Source of the DNA: Gracilaria domingensis
Lineage: Eukaryota; Rhodophyta; Florideophyceae; Gracilariales; Gracilariaceae
Direction of reading: 5' to 3'
Assembly: GCA_022539475.1 (NCBI GenBank)
Contig: VCMS01000040.1
Span: 243,676 to 307,675, forward strand
DNA length: 64,000 nucleotides
Made by a program: the position numbers and the translations under genes. Of this stretch, positions 10,401 to 19,455 are shown piece by piece; position 1 is the first letter of the stretch, and the number at the start of each line of letters is the position of its first letter. The notes below the pieces were generated by a model that saw only the letters and a program-made list of their open reading frames with translations, was not told the origin of the DNA and ran no database searches.

Positions 10401-10865
10401 GATGAATTGGCAAAGGAGGGACTTAACCTTCCAATGGACATTGAAATCTCCGTGCCCGTTGACTTTGCAGAGGTTAAGCGAACGGTATCAACACGAAACA
10501 AGATGCAACCACTACTGTCAAGTGTACCGCCGAACATAGAGAAACCGGTCTCGTTGCGAGAATCCGAGGTAGCGTTGTCTCAATTGTATGTGGGACACAC
10601 TCTAGCATTGCATCCACTTGCAACATACCTTACTGGTAAGAGAGCAGTCTGCAAATGTCGTCCGGGGGTACTGAATGACGTAGAACACTACGTGTTGAGA
10701 TGCCCGCCGAGGAAAACGTCTAGAGTAATGTGCTTACCACCCCGTCACGATCGTCGAGGAATGAGTGTAGCGGATATTATAAGGAAATGGCCCAATAGAG
10801 TGCTGGGTTTTCTAGTGAAAGAGCGTTTCTTTCATCAGAAACGGTCCGCAGTATGTAGGAATTAG
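7467..10865 (+). pseudogene. LINE reverse transcriptase-RNase H polyprotein, broken
   Basis: RT motifs are present and catalytically intact: LNEMEPGKAAGPD, IPKPG..FRPISLTS, FCDFSKAYDSV (motif A), QGVPQGGTLSP (motif B) and MFADDVSMW (motif C). The thumb region follows with ESTRFLGIVLD. RNase H is seen from WIDGSVG (~9770) to GGSGFAIWW (~10066), FFAEATAL, DSQSLVL and WVPSHCGLERNDLVDELAK. An extra ~95 residues separate the first catalytic Asp from the rest of RNase H. The C-terminus has CKC-x7-H-x4-C, as in related LINEs. Breaks are TAG near 7592 and TAG at 8967-8969 (EE*CAENN), with the frame otherwise continuous to 10865. Confidence 0.9.
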
Positions 10866-10882
10866 ACTACTGCGCCCGTATT

Positions 10883-10907
10883 AGAGAGAGAGAGAGAACC
10901 TGCAATG
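10883..10907 (+). repeat. (AG)n tail and 3' target-site duplication of the LINE
   Basis: (AG)7 at 10883-10896 ends the LINE. GAACCTGCAATG at 10896-10907 repeats 6681-6692 exactly. The hAT transposon begins six bases further on. Confidence 0.6.
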
Positions 10908-11027
10908 AAAACTAGAGGGTGTCAAAATACAATTTAAATAGTATTCTAGCTATTGGGAGACAGAAATAAACTATTCGCTACACAGGCGGACAAGAAATAA
11001 ATAATTCGAGTTTTATTTACTTATTTT

Positions 11028-12557
11028 TTATGAAGACGATTGCATCACCTTGTCTACATCAGATACACACCACAGGTCTTGATTGGCGTGCAAAAAAAGC
11101 TGACTCTCGAAATTAGATGGCAGCATACTGCCACGCCAACCTGACAAGACATAGCCTGCCTTTGAAAAAAAGCGCTCACAAGCGTTGGAGGTAGGTTGTA
11201 TGAAGCGCGAGTCAATATAGCGCACAACATTATTGTTGCCCACTCGTTGCCGCTTCAAGGCGCGCTCCGCCATCGACAGGGACATGCCTGAACTACTGCT
11301 AACAGCAGTAGCATCAACTTCACACCGTAGTTTCCTTACAAAATTCCTTTGTTCCGCCGTTAGCTCATGTCCTTTTCCTCTTTGTAGTAAAACAATAGCA
11401 GACTCAAACGTTGAGTCGTAGAAAGTATCAGCGTTAAAATCTAACCTGTTACGTAGAACGGGATAATCCTGAATTGTTTCATGAAAGAGCGCACGAACAT
11501 CCGCCATTGCAGTACCATCTCTCAATAATTCCAAACTAACGGACTGTAATTCCTTCAAGCGTCCACACAACACCTCAATGCAATGATGTTCAGAAACGCT
11601 AGGAATCAATTCATCCACCTCACTGCAACCAAGTTCCCCCAGTAACGAATGTAGCTTAATGTAACGACACAGCATAAGGTACGTCGAGCCCCAACGCGTA
11701 GGGCAATGTAACTTCGGCTTCAGTTTAGTCACAGTTCGTAGTTTAGCGGCGACCAATAATGTTCTCAATTTCACCATCAACTTATGTACCTTATTGACAA
11801 GCGGTTTTTCCATCGATATCTCATCCTGTACCGCAAGGTTAAAGCGGTGACTTGCACAACCAACAAGCGGAATCGATGCCTTGTTAGCAGTTGCTTTGTT
11901 AACTGCACAATTATCACCAACTAGTGCGACAATATTTTCCCAAGTTTTGCCATACAGTTGAAGAACGTAAAAAAGAAACGAGTAATGTTGATCAGCCGAT
12001 AGACTTAGTTCATCCCCCATAGTTGAAATTGTCAAAATAATTCTGGAATAGCCTAAATCATTTTCCGCTTTGAACGTAGCAAACACTGCCACATAATGAG
12101 TATCTCCATTAGTCCACCCGTCAAAAATTAGCGACATTTGATCCGGCAAAGAAGAAGATATCTTGGCCTCCACGTGCTCCACCAAGCGTGAAAGGTACTT
12201 TTTAAATGTATTCAAGCTGACAGTTTGAAGTTTGCAGTGCTTTCGAATAATACTGTTAGTGACAATTGAGAAAGGAAACAATCCTTTGGATACTAGTTCC
12301 ATTCACCCATACATTTTCACACTATTAGCCGGTAGCTGTAGTGCTGTAAGTGATGAAGGGTGTGCATTCTTCTGAAGAAACATCAAGTCGTTTGCATGCT
12401 TTTCGCGCACATGCGTGACAAGATTTGTAAAACCTGATCGGTTCTTTGTGCGTGCAACGCCACATTTGCAGCGCCATTTAGCGCTATCGGGCGCTATCTG
12501 TTCAAAGAAGTGTTTGACAATATCCTTGTTGGCCAGACTGCGTTCGCGTGGCGCCAT
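11028..12557 (-). pseudogene. hAT transposase, one in-frame stop
   Basis: Start chosen at the Met of MAPRERSLANKD (12557); the frame is open further upstream through a hairpin. A BED-type zinc finger lies at KWRCKCG...NLVTHVREKH. After it comes KMYG, then TGA at 12303-12305, then MELVSKGLFPFS. Relatives typically have MYGWM here, so the stop is probably a TGG (Trp) to TGA change. The RNase H-like core follows with FDGWTNGDTHYVAVF and VGDNCAVNKATA, then ASHRFNLAV and PTRWGSTYL. The hATC dimerisation block at the end is PTSNACERFFSKAGYVLSGW. Apart from the single TGA the gene is complete, so it was probably inactivated recently or needs readthrough. Confidence 0.9.
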
Positions 12558-12621
12558 GGTGTTTCGAAATGCTCTCATACCTGGTTCGATGCTGTGGGCA
12601 TCATTTGACGCTTGTGTTGTT

Positions 12622-12669
12622 GTACTACCTCTCGCTGATCGCTGTACTGCGATCAGCGAGAGGTGGTAC
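12622..12669. repeat. 21-bp near-perfect hairpin in the hAT 5' leader
   Basis: Arms 12622-12642 and 12649-12669 pair with one mismatch around a 6-nt loop. It lies just upstream of the transposase start, inside the element. It could be a transposase-binding subterminal repeat or affect translation. Confidence 0.7.
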
Positions 12670-12853
12670 GACTGTAAAAAACTCGACCGTTGAATGGTTT
12701 GAACGTTCAAAAATTTGAACGTTTGTATTCCGAATAATTTGGTCATTGGGAATAACTTATTCTTGTAGGGGGTCACAGTGGAATAAATAATTCAATACTA
12801 TTTATTCCAGAGTATTTAAATACAATATATTTTTGACAACCTCTATTGAAAAC

Positions 12854-13495
12854 CCCGAAACAGAATCTGTTTCGCTGCTGTCGATCAAGCGCATCTGTCA
12901 CATCGCAGTGAATTGACAATAGAAAAAGGGTGTGTTTACCGAGTAAAGGCAGTGATGCGGAACGGACCAGGTCCATCGAGAGGGACACCGGAACTCTGTA
13001 TCTGATCCCGATTTAACTTGCTTCGATAGATGACAATATGGACGGGTTGGCTACGTTGCAAAGAACCAAGTGGGGCTTGGGAGATACACAAATTCTGTGA
13101 GTAGTCGCCGTAGAACAAGTTTTCATGGACAAACTTTCCCCCTCATGGCCTTTTTGCCGTAGAGTTTTCTGGGGGAAGCTTTTCAGGCACCCAGAGCCTT
13201 CTACATAGTCTTTCTGAACATTCTTGTGAAGTGCTTTCGAACCACAAGGTGGAAGATCCATCATGCAGTATATGTACACTGGATCGTATATGATCGTCAT
13301 CATCATGATTCGAACGACTTCGTCGGGGCTCCTAGACGATTTAATTAGGCATACCAAATAGTTACCGTCATCAAAAACTGAATCACGTTAAAAATCGAAA
13401 ACGCGTACCCCTGGTACAGAAAAATTCAGCCCCATATCTCCAAGTCAGCCTCGAACTCGACAGAAAAGGCAAGGAGGAAGAAGGAGCACGACGGC
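12854..13495. other. Interval between nested elements, no gene
   Basis: Host-like flank between the hAT element and the piggyBac-like nest. Only a short hairpin (GAAACAG...CTGTTTC near 12858-12874) and unconserved short frames are seen. Confidence 0.5.
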
Positions 13496-13550
13496 TAGTG
13501 TCTATTCGACAATTGGCCTCATATGAGGTCAATTGGCCTCATATGAGGCC
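13496..13550. repeat. Left end of piggyBac-like element: TIR plus two CCTCATATGAGG palindromes
   Basis: The TIR at 13496-13510 is followed by AATTGGCCTCATATGAGG, repeated after two bases. Palindromes lie at 13517-13528 and 13537-13548; the second extends to the 16-bp GGCCTCATATGAGGCC. They are likely transposase-binding sites. Confidence 0.75.
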
Positions 13551-13723
13551 GAAATTAAAATACTCATTATTTTAGTTCACTTCCTTCCATCGCAGTTTAA
13601 ACCAATGTACACAGTCCTCCTTGATCTCCTCTTTCTTGGCGTCAACCAAAATCACGAGATTTTGGGACGTAAACGACAACAAACTTTGTTTACATCACAG
13701 CACTCGACACATCTACGCAACTA

Positions 13724-13743
13724 CCTTCCAGACCAGGGCAATT
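13724..13743 (+). repeat. Left TIR of pogo-like element
   Basis: Twenty bases identical to the reverse complement of 16621-16640. A second shared block AATTTGGAACAC follows on both sides after a short gap. Confidence 0.9.
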
Positions 13744-13940
13744 ATGAACAAAGGCTAATTTGGAACACCAACAACTTGAGAAGGTTATGAACCTCTTAAC
13801 TCGTAGTAGCCGTTCTGTAGACCCTGTGTACCGCAAAAGCACATCGCGTAACTAGAAACGACACACGTAGAAATCAGTTTGAACAAAAATGGCCCGCTTT
13901 CTTCTTCACAGACACCTTTATTCTTCAGTCTACATCTGTT

Positions 13941-16427
13941 GTGTTTATTGACGTATGTTTGTACCTTAGACGCCAGATTCAAACAAAAGGGCGCCACACG
14001 CGCTGCACAAATCCATACCTCAAAGCCAATGTTCTTTTGCGCTCACCATATGCCGCAGCATGTCTTCGACGACATCACAGTCGCCATAGTGACTCCATCC
14101 ATGCGTCGCACAAGCAACACGAAAAAAAGAGAGAAACGCAAAACAAAGACATCAGAGCGCAGCAAGAGAAAGCGATAGCGTTGATAGGTACCCACACTCC
14201 ATATCAGACTATCCGCACTGTCAAAAATCTTTCTCTTGGCAGCATATCACGTCTCAAAACCAAGATGGAGAGGGCAAAACAAGAGAAAACTCCATATGAT
14301 GACAGAATTCATGACACAAAGAGAGGCCCCAAAAAAATTCTTTCGTTTTCCGACCAGCGGATGATTGTCGCTCGAATGAAGGAAGTCGCCGAACACGTCT
14401 TTACGGTTTCCACGGAAACATTGAAATCAATCGCCGCTGATACTGCAGACGATGGTCGCAAGGGCTTTCCCAACAAGCTCCCCAGTGACGATTGGGTCCG
14501 TGCCTTTCGTGCCCAACACAGAGATGGAACCCTGCGAAAGATGGAGTCTCGCGAGGGCGCAAAAATAGCCGCAGGCAACCCCGAACATGTTCAAACTTTT
14601 GTCGATGCACTCAAACTGTGCATCAATCAGAACCCCGGTATTGCTGATGATCCAGACTTGGTCTGGAATATGTATGAAACACAGGTGTCTATAAATATGG
14701 AAGAGACAAAAACGGGGTTCGTGAGAGCAAACACACATCACGGTGGCTTTCGAATGAAGTGTGATTCGGCTGGTAAGCATTTGACAGCAGTGGTAATTGC
14801 CTCCGCTTCCGGCCATGCTCTCCCGCCGTTCTTCATCTTTGCGGGAAAGTAGCAGATGAAGAAGTGGTTCGACCAACTTTCAGAAGACATATTCAAAGAT
14901 GAAACAGGAGTGCCACATTGTTTAGCCCAACAAGGATGGTTTCCTGGAGACAGTTTTGTGATCGGTACTGAGCACGGGTCAATGACGAAAGAGGTCATTC
15001 CATTTGCAATTGAGCACATAAGGAGACACGCAGCGAAGTACACGAAAGGGCGGAAAATTTTACTCACTCTCGACGGCCATAAATCGCGAACAGGATGGAA
15101 GTGGTTACAACTCGCAAAGGAAGCAAATATTGAAGTCGTACAGAGCCCTGCGAATACGTCACATTTTCTTCAAGCCTGTGACCAGTCCTTTAACAGAATG
15201 TACAACGAAACAGTGCGCGCCACATACGACGCATTGAATGTCAAAGCATTCATCGATTTTGGAGACATGGGAATAAAGCTGAAGCTCGGCACGGCAGGCT
15301 ACAAAGCGTTGACAAGCCCAGTTGTGAGGAAAGCCTTCGACGTGATCGGAATGTGGCCAATGGACTTTCGCTTTCTAAGATGGGCAAAAGAAAAGTGGAA
15401 CGGCAAGCAAGAGCAAGAATCTGCGGGTAGTCGGCGTTCGGATAGGTTAGAGTGCCACAAGCAGTGGGGGGATATTATGTCCGTCGTTAATCAACGGCTC
15501 AGCAAGGAGCACAAGATCGAAAGGCTCGGAGAAATTCTGTCAAACGGACGAGACCGTGTGCAGTTCCTTATTTTGAACCGCACTCCCACGAAGAAGAGTA
15601 TATGGAAGTACCCCATGGAACACTTCGACAGAAATACTCTTAGTCGTGGTGCCCCTGCTTGTTATCTGACGCATGCTGAACTGATAAAGAAAAGGAAAGA
15701 GGAAGAGGAGAAAGAACGTGCCGAGGAGGCTGCTCGTGCGCGTGCGAAACAAGAAGCGGCCGAAAAGCGAGCACAGCAGGCTGCAGAGAAAGCCCGTTTG
15801 AAGGCAGAGACTGAATCGAAGCGCAAGAAAGCAGCGGCAGAGAGAGAAAAGAAACGTAGATTGGCTGTTTTGAAAAGAAAGGAAGTGGCTGAGCAACGCG
15901 CAAAAGCAGCGGAAGAGAAGAGAATGAAGCGGGAGCTGGCTGCGGCAAAGCGCTTGCGGATTGCTGAGGAGAAGAAGGAAAAGAAGGAACAGACTGCCGA
16001 TGCTCGAGGATTCAAGCGAAATGGTGAGAAGCGCAGTACGGAAGAAGCTGGCCCAAAGCGTCAGAAAACAGATGCAATCAGTTCAGGAAGTACTCCATTG
16101 GTGTCTGTACCTTGCAGCGGAGCTTTGTTGTCTTCTAACGTTGACGATCGCTCCTCGGATGATGACTGCGAAGGGACTGGCGAGCCAGAAAAGCAATCCT
16201 TTACGCAACGCTTGGGTCTCGATGACGAAAGATCCGAGCAGAGTAGCGACCAAAGTGACGAGGATGATGTGGCTAGGAGCTTGTTAAAGCTTCATAACAT
16301 GGACACTGATCTTCTGAAGACGCATACGTTAGTGTATCAAGATTCTGTGGGTGATCAGCAATGTGTAGATGACCCAAATTGGCTGAGTTGGTCGCTGGTG
16401 CCCAAAGAGGACGTTGTTCCGAAATGA
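13941..16427 (+). pseudogene. pogo-like DDE transposase with long coiled-coil tail
   Basis: One frame from 13941 to 16427, broken only by TAG at 14850-14852 (FIFAGK*QMKKWFDQL). A basic N-terminal DNA-binding region (to ~14500) precedes the DDE_1 core: WNMYETQVSI, then LLTLDGHKSRTGWKW, then SHFLQACDQSFNRM. The family motif around the first catalytic Asp is N-D-E-T; here it reads MYET, so the Asp is replaced by Tyr (GAT to TAT would explain it). The other two acidic sites look intact. From about 15680 to 16020 the protein is an Arg/Lys/Glu/Ala-rich heptad-like helix of more than 100 residues, followed by an acidic Ser/Asp tail, which is longer than usual for pogo transposases. This copy should be inactive. 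Confidence 0.85.
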
Positions 16428-16620
16428 CCGGTGTCGGGCAGTATTCGGCCGTTCTCGACAGGAGAAGAAGAACGGGCCGCCGCGCAGAGAGTCGACTGCT
16501 TTTCTGCACGCTACTTTGCTCTTCAATGAGACACTCAAAGAGCTTCTATTGGAGCAGAATTGTGTTTAAATTTAACCTCTGAGCTTTGCGCTACTCATGA
16601 TTCGTTTCAAATGTGTTCCA

Positions 16621-16640
16621 AATTGCCCTGGTCTGGAAGG
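16621..16640 (-). repeat. Right TIR of pogo-like element
   Basis: Exact inverted copy of 13724-13743, followed by the TA duplication at 16641-16642. Confidence 0.9.
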
Positions 16641-16641
16641 T

Positions 16642-17817
16642 ATGCCACAGGCAAATCGTCCGCGCAGAGTTGTTAGAAATCGCGTCCACAGTCGTGCACG
16701 ATTGGTAGTATCCGAAACTGATTGCAAACGTTTCTTCGAAATCTAATAGGAGACAAAAATGATCAGTGGAACGGTTGTGTGCACATCTCTCAATGTCAAC
16801 AACGGCCGTCGTAGAACCATCGTGCGAATCAATTCCAAGTTACTGGGTCGCTGCAAAGAGTGTGACATGAAACTTTGCAGCGTCAAAAACGGTGACCATG
16901 TCACCACTGAAACAGCACCGACTCTTCAGTGTCAACAGTAGTTGGAGACAAGAGGCGCGCAAACGAACGAACAAGGTCAGGAAATACCTCTAGGAGAGCA
17001 ACGTAAAAGGTCATGCAATCCGAATGAGCAAGCCGCTCCAACACCAATCACAGAGGAAAACATTGTTGAAGCGAGTTCCAAAGTCGACGCTCATTCGACG
17101 ATTTGGAAGATGCAAAGTGTACCGTTACTGCTACATGGTCAGATCCGAATGAATCAGTGAAAAGTTATTGGTCCAACCGAAGAATTTATTACTGCCTGTC
17201 ATGCTCCCCGGGATCTCACAACTTTTGACTGTTTCATGTGGATATTTCTTTCCTCCTATTTAAACATTATTGTACACAAGACGAACATCAGATTAGGAAG
17301 CATGGGATTCAAGGAAACAACTGCCGGGGAGATTCTCAGATTCTTTGGGGTCATGATATTAATAACTCGTTTTGAATTCACAGATTGACGAAAATTATGG
17401 AGCTGTGAATCTTCGTCAAAGTATATACAAGCACCCGGATTGCGTAAAGCTATGGCCCGTAATCGGTTTGAGGCTCTCCGGAGATGCATCATTTTCAGCG
17501 GCGAACCTGAGGAAGAGATGGAAAACGAGGCACGGTGGTCACGTGTGTCCGACTTCGTTTCAGCAATCAATAATCATCGACGAACGTTTGTACCGCCTTC
17601 AAGCTCGTTGTGTGTGGACGAAAGTATGTAACGCTGGTATAGACTGGGTGGACATTGGATAAACATTGGACTTCCGAACTACATTGGTCTGGACCGAAAG
17701 CCAGAGAACGGCTGTGAACTGAAAACCGTTTGTTGTGGTCAGAGCGGTATACTTCTCAAAATCGAGATAACAATGGGAAGTACTAGCACGGAGACAATGG
17801 ATTACTGAGAAGAATTT
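16642..17817 (+). pseudogene. piggyBac-like transposase, N-terminal half (with stops)
   Basis: A single frame from the ATG at 16642. The motifs DLTTFDCFMW, GEILRFFGVMILITRFEF, SSLCVDESM, GLPNYIGLDRKPENGCE and SGILLKIEITMGS identify the DDE_Tnp_1_7 (piggyBac) fold up to the first catalytic Asp region. Stops occur at 16744, 16747, 16939, 17158, 17386, 17629 and 17806. The first of these (after DCKRFFEI) has a counterpart at the same place in the second copy at 32161. The frame is cut at 17817 by the LTR insertion and resumes in the same frame at 30379 once the insert and its 5-bp duplication are removed. Confidence 0.85.
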
Positions 17818-18381
17818 TGTAGAGCAACGCAATTCGCGTGGTTATCAGGATGATGCGACTAATATAGTCAGGGATGAGTATAGGAGGATGCACTCGAAAG
17901 TTATGAGTTGGACCATATTTTGGAGGTTACTTTTGGATGGCTTTCCCAGATTTTTACCTGTAATCAGGGTTTCCATTGCTGGCTAGTACGGCTAGGTAGA
18001 CGCGTGTATGACACGACCGTGTGTGCATAATATGGGAGGATAGGTGGTGCACCTGAGGCGCCTGACACTGGATTAGCCACGTGTAGGGACCCCTGCGGGT
18101 GTGCACCATGTGTACATAGTTAGTTTAGACCTACTTAGGTGAGCTCGACCTCGCTGTCGCGAGCACCTTTGTAAATTCAACCCGAGCACTGCTCAAGAAA
18201 AAACTCTTTGTCGAGTAGCGCTCTTTTGAGTGGACTCTACAAGAGTGAGGCTCTGGCGCCAACCGCCTACGTAGGTTATCACTCTCACGAGTATAGCCGC
18301 GTCTGGTTACGGTGGTCCTACCCTCTCGGTACGCTTGAGGAACATCTGTCGTTGATGTCACGACTTGCGAGTCATACCCAG
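17818..18381 (+). mobile_element. Solo LTR, 5' part (inserted in the piggyBac transposase)
   Basis: Starts TGTAGAGCAACGC and is preceded by AATTT (17813-17817). The matching 3' part is 29953-30373, also followed by AATTT, so the two pieces form one LTR of about 980 bp with a perfect 5-bp target duplication. The full retrotransposon at 18382-29952 inserted inside it. With no internal region of its own it is a solo LTR left by LTR-LTR recombination. Confidence 0.85.
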
Positions 18382-19274
18382 TGTAGAGCAAACCCTCCTC
18401 AGGGATACCGTTTCGGTAGTGGCAATCATAACTTATGGAGACGCCCATCGATGGGGAACTCGAGGTTATGAGTAGCACGATGACGTAGATCCGGACCCGG
18501 AATGTGTACATGTGTACCACTATTTGGTTGTTTGGATGGAGTGATTCTTTTCATAATTTTTAGAAGTACCCCGTGGGTTCTGGTCCGCCACTGTCAGGAC
18601 TGCCCGGGACGGAAGGTGCATATGAGGTGCTTAGATTAATCTATTATTTAGATATTTTTGATAACCCTCTACAGGGCCGCTAATTCTACTACTTAGGTGA
18701 TGCCTCACCGCCATCACCAACCTAGTAAAGGTAACCCGGTGTGCCGCTCTAACTATTTCGCCTGCGCGACAACTCCAACTCCTCGCGGAGCGAGTTACCG
18801 CAACACGGTCTAGTTATCCCCCGGCTCCAACCAGGAGAGTTCACGCAGTGCATACCATCATTGGTCTTGTTTTTCTTTTGTTTCTCTTGTGACTCGTGGA
18901 GTGCACACATATTTGTTACCGACCGGTACTTTCTCTCCGCCCCAGTGCTTGGGTTTGTTTCTGTTCTTTCTTTTGTTTTTACCATTGGTTTGGTTCATTA
19001 CCGCCTATTTCTATTTAGTTGTTCCACCTTTGGATGTCTACATTTGGCTACAGATACCGTCATTGGTCAGCTACGATCTACACTACTGTGTCCGCCTTTC
19101 CTGGCCTTTTTCCCGTTCGGGCGTTCTTTCTCAACCCTGTGGTATAGCCTGAAGTCCTCGTGGATTTACAGCCACACCGGAGGATACGGGGTGCGCTGTC
19201 GCTGTGCAAACCTCTCTTGAGAGCGGAGATTCGAACTGCCTCGGTGGCTTTTCCCTTTCTGGGATTGCTCCACA
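18382..19274 (+). repeat. 5' LTR of copy 1
   Basis: Begins TGTAGAGCAAAC and ends TTGCTCCACA. It contains a T-rich stretch and, near its end, GATTCGAAC (19228-19236), which is a tRNA B-box-like GTTCGAATC on the opposite strand. Confidence 0.9.
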
Positions 19275-19277
19275 AAT

Positions 19278-19295
19278 TGGTCTCCCGACTTAGAA
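19278..19295 (+). other. Putative primer-binding site of copy 1
   Basis: Three bases after the LTR the sequence TGGTCTCCCGACTTAG starts with TGG, as expected for a site complementary to a tRNA 3' CCA end. I could not assign the tRNA. Confidence 0.5.
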
Positions 19296-19455
19296 GCTTA
19301 AGAACGGGTTAACTACAGTTGGTGTTAATTGTTGTTGATCGTTTTCGATTGGTTTCTTGTTGTCCAGTTTGGATATCTTTGTTACTTTTGTTGCCATTGT
19401 CTGGCCTTGGTTTGTTGCTGTACTGAAGTAATCAGTCCGACCACGTCTGGTTTAT

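Larger units (their letters stand above)
6741..10895 (+). mobile_element. Decayed LINE (I/ingi-like: endonuclease-RT-RNase H)
   Basis: A non-LTR retrotransposon with a single recognisable reading frame for apurinic-type endonuclease, reverse transcriptase, RNase H and a C-terminal Cys/His motif, the layout of I/ingi-type LINEs. The 3' end is an (AG)n tract (10883-10896) instead of poly-A. A 12-nt direct repeat GAACCTGCAATG at 6681-6692 and 10896-10907 is a good candidate target-site duplication. The exact 5' end is uncertain because the palindrome overlaps it. At least five coding disruptions show that this copy is dead. Confidence 0.85.
10913..12845 (-). mobile_element. hAT DNA transposon with TIRs and 8-bp target duplication
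   Basis: The left end TAGAGGGTGTCAAAAT (10913-10928) and the reverse complement of the right end, TAGAGGTTGTCAAAAA, match at 14 of 16 positions and have the TAGNGGTGTCAAA-like form common in hAT elements. The flanks are ATGAAAAC (10905-10912) and TTGAAAAC (12846-12853), an 8-bp target duplication with one mismatch, as expected for hAT. The 1933-bp element holds one transposase gene on the minus strand. It landed next to the LINE 3' duplication, so it is younger than the LINE. Confidence 0.9.
13724..16640 (+). mobile_element. pogo-like (Tc1/mariner superfamily) transposon
   Basis: Perfect 20-bp TIRs CCTTCCAGACCAGGGCAATT at 13724-13743 and 16621-16640, each flanked by TA (13722-13723 and 16641-16642), the target duplication of this superfamily. 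It inserted into the piggyBac-like element exactly at the ATG of its reading frame: the A of the right-hand TA is the first base of that start codon. A single transposase gene with a lysine/glutamate-rich tail fills the element. Confidence 0.92.

Noticed and set aside
15540-16015. Long minus-strand frames opposite the pogo transposase tail
   Set aside because: They are complements of Lys/Glu/Ala codons, giving Phe/Leu/Ser-rich nonsense.
18861-19220. 119-codon hydrophobic frame, identical in both LTRs of copy 1
   Set aside because: It is a by-product of T-rich LTR sequence. It occurs twice only because LTRs are duplicated, and related LTRs in the window do not keep it.
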